Shown piece by piece: positions 1-5,000 of a DNA stretch of 5,000 nucleotides; within the stretch, counting starts at the first letter, position 1, and the number at the start of each line of letters is the position of its first letter. Below the pieces are notes generated by a model that saw only the letters and a program-made list of their open reading frames with translations, had not been told where the DNA came from and made no database searches. A program made the translations under genes and the position numbers. This DNA comes from Flavobacteriales bacterium UBA4585 (GTDB lineage Bacteria; Bacteroidota; Bacteroidia; Flavobacteriales; Schleiferiaceae): positions 1 through 5,000 of the forward strand of contig CATAQZ010000185.1 of NCBI GenBank assembly GCA_949487015.1. The letters run 5' to 3'.

Positions 1-91
1 ATACGACAGGGTCCATAATGGAACGTTCTGCGCTGAGTGAAAACGGCGCAATAAATAGGGCAAAAAGGGCTAGGCGGATCAAATATTTCAT
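1..91 (-). CDS. Secreted or envelope protein of unknown function, N-terminal 30 codons only
   Basis: The ATG at 91-89 opens a frame that stays open to the left edge. The first 21 residues look like a Sec signal peptide: MKYLIR gives a positive n-region, ALFALFIAPF a hydrophobic core, and SLSA|E a plausible signal peptidase I site. The mature protein begins ERSIMDPVV and then leaves the window. The product is therefore probably exported to the periplasm, outer membrane or outside. There is no lipobox cysteine, so it is unlikely to be a lipoprotein. The visible mature part is too short to assign a family. The start codon lies only 10 bp beyond the T-tract of the preceding receptor gene's terminator, so its mRNA leader is either very short or comes from readthrough. 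The call rests on the signal-peptide pattern, since a 91-base open frame alone proves little. Confidence 0.75.
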   Translation of the reverse strand, partial: MKYLIRLALFALFIAPFSLSAERSIMDPVV

Positions 92-94
92 GCT

Positions 95-102
95 TCAATA
101 TA
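95..102 (-). promoter_or_regulatory. Possible -7 element before the left-edge gene
   Basis: The minus-strand octamer TATATTGA resembles the Bacteroidota -7 consensus TAnnTTTG imperfectly. It directly follows the terminator T-tract and sits 3 bp before the start codon. If used, the transcript would be essentially leaderless. No TTG -33 element is visible at the usual spacing, so this is a weak candidate reported because no other space for a promoter exists between the terminator and the gene. Confidence 0.15.
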
Positions 103-132
103 AAAAAAGCCCCGGGATTGAACCCGAGGCTT
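102..132 (-). terminator. Intrinsic terminator of the TonB-dependent receptor gene
   Basis: On the minus strand a 10-bp stem (132-123 pairing with 116-107, with one G-U wobble) closes a 6-nt loop (TTCAAT) and is followed by seven T residues (108-102). The stem starts 31 nt after the receptor's stop codon. This is the standard GC-rich hairpin plus U-tract of a Rho-independent terminator. The next gene starts 10 bp beyond the T-tract. Confidence 0.92.
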
Positions 133-163
133 CGTAAGCTAATTGCACAATGATGGCACTCTA

Positions 164-2647
164 TTAGAACATGTCCATGTCCATTCCACCTCCACCGCTT
201 CCTCGATCCATTTGACGACGACGGCGTTGTACTTCGCCAAAGTTGTAGGTTAGACCGGCTTCAACAATGCGGTTGCTCCAGCGGAATTGGCCCTCTTGGT
301 AGAAATTGGGGCCCATGGATTCGTAATTCCATCCCATGGTATTGAAGAGGTCCCGGCAATTGATGGACAGGTTCAAACGGTCGTTCATGAACCCTTGTTT
401 GAATCCACCGCCCATAAAATAGAACGGACGGCCTATGCCCTGCGCCATGACGCGTTTACTGCGGTAATTCCCCATGATTTGTAAGCTCGCGCCTTTCCAA
501 AGCGGCGTGCTCACCATGGTGTTCAAACCAAAACCGTATCCGCTGTTGACCCAGCCGCGGCCGTCGATATCACCGCTGACCTGGCTGTAAAAATAATTTC
601 CTCCGAGCGTCGCAAAGGCACCTTTGCTGCCGAGACGGCCGCGGAAATTAAAGTCCATACCCACATCTTCGCCATTGTTGAGGTTTTTGTGGGTGGTCGT
701 GTTGATCCCGTTGGTGTCGACTTGGCTGAACCAAGTAATAAGATTGCTCTTATCTCGGAAGTAGACGTTTGCGCTCAGGGTAGAACCTTTTTTCAAAATG
801 TGCGTGTACCCTACTTCATACGATCCTGTGAATTCTGGAAGGAGGTACGGATTTCCTTGACGAAGGTTGAATGGATCGCTGTAGTCTATAAATGGGTTGA
901 GCTGTCGACCACCGGGGCGCTGGACACGGCGGCTGTAACTGAAATTAAGTTCACGTCCACGCGCGATCTCGTAGGTCATGAACGCGCTGGGATATATTTG
1001 GAAATAGTCGTTGACGAAGGTCGAATCCTGCGTGATTTGTGTGGCCTCGATGTTCGCTTGTTCTGCGCGAAGTCCCAACTGGAAGCCCCACGGACCCTTT
1101 TTGAAGCCGTAGTTTGCGTAGGCAGCGAAAATATCTTCAGAGTATAAAAATTCATTTACAGAAAGGGGATCTAACGTGGCGATGCCCGTGTTGATGTCGG
1201 TGTTTGTTCTATTGAAGCCGTCGAGATCATCGCGAAGAATCATCTTCACACCCGCCTCTAATTTGCGGTCCTCGTTCCACTTCTTGACGTAATCGGCCAA
1301 ACCGTTAAACTCCCATTGGTCGCCAAAACTTTCTGTTGCATAGCGCAGCGATGGCGATTTAATGCTCCCTGAGTTAAGCGTATCTTGTTCAAAGACCATG
1401 TCGTCGTGACGGTTTCCGTCGGTGTAACTGAACCGGACGTTCAGTTCCTCGCCTTTTTTCGGTTTGTAGTCGTAAATAAGGTCGGCACTGTTGTTCCAAC
1501 GAATGCCGTTTTCTTCATTCGCCTGGAGAATGGTATAGATGCTCGTTGGCGTGGTCCAATCCGTGGTTTTCTCTTCCGAACGCGGACGCAACCCTTGATT
1601 GATGGTGCCTTGAAGCGTGAGGGTATGTTTGTCGTTCGGGGTCCAATCGATTCCCGTTTTAACATTGTTTCCATTGCGACCACCCAGTCCATCCGTCACT
1701 TGCTCAAAACTGTAGGTGCCGTCCGTAAGGTAATTTTCACGGTTTGCCCACGAACTGCGCGGGGTAAACCCTGAACTGTGTCCTGCATTAAAAAAGAGGT
1801 TCACATTATCCACCTTGTAGTTCAGGTTGAGTCCACCGCGCACGCGATCTGCTCCCGAATAAGAAGCATTGACCGATCCATTTAAACCTTGCAACGCCGA
1901 TTTCTTCAACACGATATTGATCATACCCGCCGTACCGTCCGGATCGTATTTCGCGCTTGGATTCGTCATCACTTCAATCTTCTCAACACTGTTGCCCGGT
2001 AAACTTTGTAACAACGCGGTAAGGTCCTCCCCCGTGAAACGCGAAGGGCGCCCGTCGATCATAATGCGCACTGCACTAGAACCGCGGAGCGTGATGTTGC
2101 CATCGAGGTCCAATTCCACCGACGGTATATTTTCAAGAATGTCCGTCGCAGAACCCGTCTTACTTAAGATCAGCTTCGAAGGATCGTACACTTTGCGGTC
2201 GATCTCATTCGTCATGAACTGGCGTTCCGCTTGCACGGTTACTTCGTCAAGCTCTACTCCAGAATGTTGTAGGCCAATTTCACCGAGCGACTGCTCCACA
2301 CCTTCACGCCCTAATCGTACTTCCTGCGTCTTCGTTTTATACCCTACATACGCAAATTCAATCACGTTAGGTCCGAGCGTAATGCCTTCGATTTTGAACT
2401 GGCCACGATCGTTGGTCATACCGCCTGTAACCAGTTCTTCACTCATCTTGTGGGTGACTTTCACCGCAGCAAACGCAAGCGGTTCTTTGGTTTCAGCGTC
2501 CACCAATTTTCCGGTGATCACACCAATTTTCGGGAGTTTAGAAGGGTCGAAATTTCCGCCGCGCTGGGCGCCCGGTTGCTGGGCGTGGAGTGTTCCGGTT
2601 AAAAACACTGCGAGGAATAGGAGTAGGGTATTGCTTAGGTTCTTCAT
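164..2647 (-). CDS. TonB-dependent receptor, outer-membrane beta-barrel family, with carboxypeptidase-regulatory-like N-terminal domain
   Basis: This 827-aa outer-membrane protein should import an unidentified ligand using TonB/ExbBD energy. I chose the ATG at 2647 because it begins a clean signal peptide (MKNLSNTLLLF...GTLHA|Q, residues 1-22). An in-frame TTG at 2692 would add 15 polar residues before it. After a Gly/Pro-rich linker, residues about 43-112 form a carboxypeptidase-regulatory-like beta-sandwich (GKLVDAETKEPLAFAAV, NDRGQFKI, YVGYK). Residues about 132-250 form the plug, starting at LDEVTVQAE and including TLRGSS, IMIDGRPS and NPSAKYDPDGTAGMINI. The rest to about residue 803 is a beta barrel of the OMP_b-brl_3 type, with the family motif NLRQGNPYLLPE near residues 590-603. 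The last 25 residues are an Arg/Gly/Met-Asp tail. The gene ends with tandem in-frame TAA TAG stops and its own terminator. No SusD partner is adjacent, which argues against a SusC-type glycan system. The ligand cannot be told from sequence. Confidence 0.95.
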   Translation of the reverse strand: MKNLSNTLLLFLAVFLTGTLHAQQPGAQRGGNFDPSKLPKIGVITGKLVDAETKEPLAFAAVKVTHKMSEELVTGGMTNDRGQFKIEGITLGPNVIEFAYVGYKTKTQEVRLGREGVEQSLGEIGLQHSGVELDEVTVQAERQFMTNEIDRKVYDPSKLILSKTGSATDILENIPSVELDLDGNITLRGSSAVRIMIDGRPSRFTGEDLTALLQSLPGNSVEKIEVMTNPSAKYDPDGTAGMINIVLKKSALQGLNGSVNASYSGADRVRGGLNLNYKVDNVNLFFNAGHSSGFTPRSSWANRENYLTDGTYSFEQVTDGLGGRNGNNVKTGIDWTPNDKHTLTLQGTINQGLRPRSEEKTTDWTTPTSIYTILQANEENGIRWNNSADLIYDYKPKKGEELNVRFSYTDGNRHDDMVFEQDTLNSGSIKSPSLRYATESFGDQWEFNGLADYVKKWNEDRKLEAGVKMILRDDLDGFNRTNTDINTGIATLDPLSVNEFLYSEDIFAAYANYGFKKGPWGFQLGLRAEQANIEATQITQDSTFVNDYFQIYPSAFMTYEIARGRELNFSYSRRVQRPGGRQLNPFIDYSDPFNLRQGNPYLLPEFTGSYEVGYTHILKKGSTLSANVYFRDKSNLITWFSQVDTNGINTTTHKNLNNGEDVGMDFNFRGRLGSKGAFATLGGNYFYSQVSGDIDGRGWVNSGYGFGLNTMVSTPLWKGASLQIMGNYRSKRVMAQGIGRPFYFMGGGFKQGFMNDRLNLSINCRDLFNTMGWNYESMGPNFYQEGQFRWSNRIVEAGLTYNFGEVQRRRRQMDRGSGGGGMDMDMF

Positions 2648-2684
2648 GTCTAGTAGACGCGTATTGGGGTCAAAAGGTTTAATA

Positions 2685-2705
2685 CTCAGCAATTTTCGTG
2701 CTAAG
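2685..2705 (-). other. Small hairpin in the receptor gene leader
   Basis: The 113-bp spacer before the receptor gene (2648-2760) has no convincing terminator for the membrane protein upstream of it. It does hold a 7-bp inverted repeat (CTTAGCA and TGCTGAG on the minus strand, one G-U pair) with a 7-nt loop, about 38 nt before the ATG. No T-tract follows, so it is not a terminator. It may be a leader structure or chance. A weak -7-like octamer, TATCTTCG, lies just upstream at 2711-2718 without a visible -33 TTG. Confidence 0.25.
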
Positions 2706-2760
2706 ACACGCGAAGATAAGATACTTCTGTCGCCTAAAATGTTGGAGATGTGTTAACGCC

Positions 2761-3480
2761 CTAAACGGCCCGGTAACCGAGGCTATTTTTAACGTGAATG
2801 CGACGCAAGAAGATTTGGATCAACCAAAAATTCAAGGCAGCGAAGACCTCGAAGAATACCACATGAAGGTAGGCAAAGCTTTCGCTCGTAATGATCAGTG
2901 GGTTATCTGCGATTGGGGGTTCCATGAGGTACATGTAATTTCCACCAGTCAGTAGATTTACACCAAGCGCAATGAGCGCCATGAGTTGTATTCGACCGAA
3001 GCTGCGGAGCCAAGCCCGCTTTTTTAGGCGCTTGTGTTGCACCACAATAATGTAGAATCCAACGGCAATGATGGATGCGTGATTGACATAATAATCAAAG
3101 GCATAAACCACGTTGATACCGTGGGTAAATTCCGGAGTAAGCAAGCTTTGCAAACCACCTGCAATACCGGTGAAGGTGACCAATTCTCCCATCCAGCGTT
3201 TACCGGTAAAAAAGTAACCGATGAGCAAGAGCCGCGAGAAGCCGCACATGTGAAAGAGCAAGGAACTGCCCCAGCTAAATTCACCTCGAGAAATGGAAAG
3301 TCCCGTCATCGCGAGGTACGCAGCCACCAAAACCAGTGCCCAACCGCGCTCAAATTTTCTTCGGGCTACAAGACCTAATTGGCCGCCCAACCACAGCGGG
3401 AAGAGGATAACAAATAGTGCTGCCGCCCAGCCAAACCAGTACAGTACATCTCCAGGAGATAATGCAACATGCAAGTCCAT
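2761..3480 (-). CDS. YwaF/TIGR02206-type integral membrane protein
   Basis: This 239-aa inner-membrane protein has about seven hydrophobic segments, near residues 17-38, 46-63, 73-91, 97-115, 129-147, 162-178 and 203-225. A basic loop (HKRLKKRAWLRS, 149-160) is probably cytoplasmic. It has no signal peptide; the ATG at 3480 leads straight to the first helix. Family marks I recognise are the His-x-Cys motif in helix 3 (FHMC, 76-79), GLQSLLTPE after helix 4 (109-117), a conserved-looking His134 in helix 5, and GGNYMYL..PP (179-189) after helix 6. This pattern matches the YwaF/TIGR02206 family, which has no established biochemical function, and the length fits. The usual aromatic GPWP-like motif near the last helix is replaced here by SESFAYL. 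The gene follows the SPFH gene's terminator by 58 bp, so it probably has its own promoter. It ends in TAG, and no clear terminator follows. Confidence 0.85.
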   Translation of the reverse strand: MDLHVALSPGDVLYWFGWAAALFVILFPLWLGGQLGLVARRKFERGWALVLVAAYLAMTGLSISRGEFSWGSSLLFHMCGFSRLLLIGYFFTGKRWMGELVTFTGIAGGLQSLLTPEFTHGINVVYAFDYYVNHASIIAVGFYIIVVQHKRLKKRAWLRSFGRIQLMALIALGVNLLTGGNYMYLMEPPIADNPLIITSESFAYLHVVFFEVFAALNFWLIQIFLRRIHVKNSLGYRAV

Positions 3481-3531
3481 TCGCGATTTTGTTCGTTCGT
3501 TTCAGTCGTAGTGCTAGGTCGACGGGGACTC

Positions 3532-3539
3532 CGAATATA
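3532..3539 (-). promoter_or_regulatory. Possible -7 element before the YwaF-like gene
   Basis: The minus-strand octamer TATATTCG matches the Bacteroidota -7 consensus TAnnTTTG at all but one defined position. It lies 51 bp upstream of the ATG, directly after the SPFH terminator's T-tract. No TTG -33 element sits at the usual spacing, since that place is occupied by the terminator stem. The strong terminator implies a promoter somewhere in 3481-3540, and this is the best candidate in it. Confidence 0.25.
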
Positions 3540-3566
3540 AAAAAAGGCGGCCATGTGGCCGCCTTT
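3539..3566 (-). terminator. Intrinsic terminator of the SPFH gene
   Basis: On the minus strand a perfect 7-bp GC-only stem (GGCGGCC and GGCCGCC, loop ACAT) is flanked by AAA and TTT that extend it to 10 bp. It is followed by seven T residues (3545-3539). The stem begins 28 nt after the SPFH stop codon. In the plus direction only three Ts follow before a C, so it should work mainly for the minus strand. Confidence 0.94.
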
Positions 3567-3594
3567 CTATCTCAATTTTAATCAGTTGAACCGA

Positions 3595-4404
3595 TTAGTT
3601 GTTTCCCAATATCAACGGAAGTCCATCGCTTCCGCCCACAACAATCACTTTACTGTTAGGACTTTCTGACAACTTTAACGTCGCATCAATCCCTTTGTCG
3701 CGAAGAATCTTATCCGTGAGTGACTGGCTCAACAGACGGTTCGCTACAGCTTTACCCTCTGCTTCAATACGCTGACGTTCTGCTTCTTTTTGAGCTTGAG
3801 TCAAACGGAATTCATATTCTAAAGAAACCTGCTCTTGCTCTAGCTTGCGCTCGATCGCCTGCTTCAATTTATCCGGTAACCCTACGTCACGAATCAAAAC
3901 TGCATCCAATTCAATGTATTTACCCTTGATACGCTCTGCAGCTAGATCAAAGATCTCCGTCTGGATGCTGTCACGCTTCGAACTGTACAGCTCTTCTGGT
4001 AAATATTTACCGATGATTTCGCGCGTTGCAGAACGAATTTCAGGTATGATAATGCGCTCGTGGTAATTCTCACCTACTTCATTGTGCAAGTAGCCGATTT
4101 TATCCTGGAACGGACGGTAACGGTAGGAAAGCTCCGCACGAATGGTCAAACCGTTCGCACTAAGTACCTCCATTACGGAGCGGTCTTCCTGAATACGTGT
4201 GCTGTAAATAAACATACGGTTCCACGGTGCGATGATTTTCAAACCTTGGTCGTAGACACGGTCAACTTTAAGACCGGCTACCAAATCGTATTGAACACCC
4301 GCTTCACCGGATTCAATTTTAACAAACAATCGTGATGAAAACACGAGAATAAAGAGGAAGGCTGCAAACGCAGGAATCAACCACTTAGGAAAAGAATTAT
4401 TCAT
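3595..4404 (-). CDS. Prohibitin-family SPFH membrane protein
   Basis: This 269-aa protein is a prohibitin-type SPFH protein, a class that oligomerises at the inner membrane as a scaffold and often modulates membrane proteases. Residues about 8-24 form one N-terminal membrane anchor. The SPFH domain covers about 26-200, including the early ESGEAGVQYD, the GLKIIAPW segment (54-61), RIQEDRSVMEVLSANGLTI (70-88), and LDAVLIRDVGLPDKLKQAIERK (166-187). A charged helical stretch (about 176-225, rich in Glu, Gln, Lys and Arg) is the expected coiled coil, with EAERQRIEAEGKA in it. The C-terminus, NSKVIVVGGSDGLPLILG, is typical of prohibitin-like proteins. Length is normal for the family. Arg is encoded mostly by CGT, a bias consistent with high expression. 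It stands alone, without an HflK/HflC pair, an NfeD partner or an FtsH gene in view. The ATG at 4404 directly precedes the anchor helix and has no Shine-Dalgarno sequence. Its own terminator follows. Confidence 0.95.
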   Translation of the reverse strand: MNNSFPKWLIPAFAAFLFILVFSSRLFVKIESGEAGVQYDLVAGLKVDRVYDQGLKIIAPWNRMFIYSTRIQEDRSVMEVLSANGLTIRAELSYRYRPFQDKIGYLHNEVGENYHERIIIPEIRSATREIIGKYLPEELYSSKRDSIQTEIFDLAAERIKGKYIELDAVLIRDVGLPDKLKQAIERKLEQEQVSLEYEFRLTQAQKEAERQRIEAEGKAVANRLLSQSLTDKILRDKGIDATLKLSESPNSKVIVVGGSDGLPLILGNN

Positions 4405-4440
4405 GTAGTTCTTTAAGAATTAGTTACACCGTTAAAATAG

Positions 4441-4448
4441 CAAATATC
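4441..4448 (-). promoter_or_regulatory. Possible -7 element of the SPFH gene
   Basis: The minus-strand octamer GATATTTG differs from the Bacteroidota -7 consensus TAnnTTTG at one position and lies 36 bp before the ATG. No clear TTG -33 element is present at the usual spacing. A CACGTG palindrome (4463-4468) lies just upstream at about the -30 region and could be an operator, and the phased T-tract array lies beyond it. The position is sensible, but the sequence match alone is weak. Confidence 0.3.
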
Positions 4449-4483
4449 CTACCAACCACGGTCACGTGTCAGAGTGTCGGTTG

Positions 4484-4569
4484 TTTTTACAGTTTTTGTC
4501 CGTTTTCGCTGTTTTTTGAGCGATTTCGCGTCATTTTTCGCTGATTTTGCATAAAAACAAGGCGTTTTT
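4484..4569. other. Helically phased T-tract array, predicted intrinsic DNA bend
   Basis: The spacer between recO and the SPFH gene (4405-4583) holds plus-strand T-tracts at 4484-4488, 4493-4497, 4503-4506, 4512-4517, 4524-4526, 4534-4538, 4545-4548 and 4565-4569. Centre-to-centre steps are about 9, 9.5, 10, 10.5, 11, 10.5 and 20.5 bp, close to one or two helical turns. A-tracts repeated in phase with the helix are known to bend DNA. Seen from the SPFH gene, the array begins about 35 bp upstream of the possible -7 element. The hexamer TTTCGC recurs between tracts at 4504, 4524 and 4536. A role in transcription of the SPFH gene or in binding a nucleoid protein is inference. Confidence 0.7.
4553..4569 (-). 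terminator. Weak AT-rich hairpin after recO, possible terminator
   Basis: Fourteen bases after the recO stop, the minus strand has AAAAAC and GTTTTT as a perfect 6-bp inverted repeat with a 5-nt loop (GCCTT). The stem is almost all A-T and its 3' arm supplies the only T-run, so as an RNA terminator it would be poor. It may be incidental to the T-tract array that it overlaps. No better recO terminator is visible before the SPFH gene. Confidence 0.25.
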
Positions 4570-4583
4570 GTGAAAATTAGCTT

Positions 4584-5000
4584 TTACGCAAACAGCTCTT
4601 TCAGCACATCTAAACTCTTAAAGGTACCAAATCCGTCAAGGTGAATGTTCATGTACCTGCTCAACCCATCCATTAAATCTGATCGGCCCTGCTTCGATAT
4701 ACCCAGCGGCCCATCAAAATTCCATTCCAATGCGATTCGAAGGTTTTCACTCGCTTCCGGCTGAAGATACGCGTGCAAAAGTGGCGGCTCCGGGACGAAG
4801 TTGCCGTTGTGAAGGTCGAAATAATTGGTCCCGTTCGATGCGTTGAGGTTGGGAGCGAATCCCAGGTAGGTGGTTAATCGGGCCCAGATGGACAGATGAA
4901 AAGCAGGCGGAATAGGATCTATAGTGTCCAGTGCAAGACATGCGGAACGGACAAAATCGAACTTTTCTGTATTCGTCTCCCCCGTCTGCAACACCTTTTG
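4584..5000 (-). CDS. recO: DNA repair protein RecO, C-terminal part
   Basis: The frame is open to the right edge and encodes the last 138 residues; the N-terminal OB-fold half lies outside the window. RecO works with RecR to load RecA onto SSB-coated single-stranded DNA in RecF-pathway recombination and gap repair. The visible part is the helical C-terminal domain. FHLSIWARLTTYLGFAPNL is the family's helical segment, NYFDLHNGNFVPEPP the short strand pair after it, and the end SRYMNIHLDGFGTFKSLDVLKELF matches the RecO tail. The four-cysteine zinc site of some RecO proteins is missing (only one Cys, in RSACLAL). I believe this is normal for Bacteroidota RecO, so it is not evidence of damage. 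The gene ends in TAA and is followed by the 179-bp spacer before the SPFH gene. It is clearly partial because of the window edge, not by mutation. Confidence 0.93.
   Translation of the reverse strand, partial: QKVLQTGETNTEKFDFVRSACLALDTIDPIPPAFHLSIWARLTTYLGFAPNLNASNGTNYFDLHNGNFVPEPPLLHAYLQPEASENLRIALEWNFDGPLGISKQGRSDLMDGLSRYMNIHLDGFGTFKSLDVLKELFA

Noticed and set aside
107..132. GGTTCAATCCCGGGGC on the minus strand resembles the T-arm and 3' end of a tRNA.
   Set aside because: With TTCAATC as a seven-base loop the stem has a G-G mismatch, and no acceptor, D-arm or anticodon arm precedes it; the region upstream is the receptor's stop. It fits an intrinsic terminator far better.
689..1147. Plus-strand open frame of 152 codons.
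   Set aside because: It is antisense to the receptor's beta barrel, with no family features and no start context.
164..2647. SusC/SusD glycan uptake system.
   Set aside because: The receptor is shorter than typical SusC proteins (about 1000 residues), its barrel resembles the OMP_b-brl_3 type, and no SusD-like lipoprotein gene is adjacent on the visible side. The left-edge gene has no lipobox in its signal peptide.
2648..2692. N-terminal extension of the receptor from an in-frame TTG at 2692.
   Set aside because: It would put 15 polar residues before a complete signal peptide. The ATG at 2647 gives a normal Sec signal with an HA|Q cleavage site.
1869..2756. Plus-strand open frame of 295 codons.
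   Set aside because: It lies antisense to the receptor's signal, regulatory-like and plug domains, which are clearly the coding strand. Its translation is rich in Ser, Pro and Arg and shows no recognisable domain.
3034..3378. Plus-strand open frame of 114 codons and a further one at 3293-3511.
   Set aside because: Both are antisense to the YwaF-like membrane protein, whose helices and family motifs are clear; the antisense products look like mirror translations.
3491..3502. Short tandem repeat GTTC-GTTC-GTTT in the leader of the YwaF-like gene.
   Set aside because: Only two and a half 4-bp units; too short to mean more than chance, although it could vary by slippage.
4747..4941. Minus-strand open frame of 64 codons within recO.
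   Set aside because: It is a different frame of the same strand inside a well-matched RecO domain, so it is a frame shadow and not a frameshifted gene.

Overview
The window comes from a member of the Bacteroidota, most likely a Flavobacteriales-like lineage of moderate GC. The evidence is a TonB-dependent receptor with the Bacteroidota-type N-terminal carboxypeptidase-regulatory-like domain and a family-typical arginine/glycine tail, a RecO C-terminus of the Bacteroidota type (YFDL...F.PEPP...HL..FG..KSL.VL), and the lack of clear Shine-Dalgarno sequences before the start codons. The assignment rests on protein family features, not on a marker-gene comparison.

All five genes lie on the minus strand, so transcription runs from right to left. 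In that order they are: the C-terminal 138 codons of recO (5000 to 4584, cut by the window edge); a 179-bp spacer with helically phased T-tracts; a 269-aa prohibitin-type SPFH membrane protein (4404 to 3595) with a strong intrinsic terminator; a 239-aa seven-helix membrane protein of the YwaF/TIGR02206 type (3480 to 2761); an 827-aa outer-membrane TonB-dependent receptor (2647 to 164) with a second strong terminator; and the first 30 codons of a secreted protein (91 to 1), cut by the left edge.

The genes look like separate transcription units, not one pathway. Spacers are 113 to 179 bp, and two of the four carry intrinsic terminators. RecO works in recombinational repair. The SPFH protein is probably a membrane scaffold or quality-control protein. 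The YwaF-like protein has no established function. The receptor imports an unknown ligand with TonB/ExbBD, which are not encoded here. No SusD partner, sigma/anti-sigma pair or siderophore gene is adjacent.

I found no mobile element, CRISPR array, RNA gene or new multi-gene system. The most notable non-coding signal is the phased T-tract array at 4484-4569, which predicts bent DNA upstream of the SPFH gene. The two terminators also end in an identical 13-bp T-tract/TATATT sequence that runs into possible -7 elements of the next genes.
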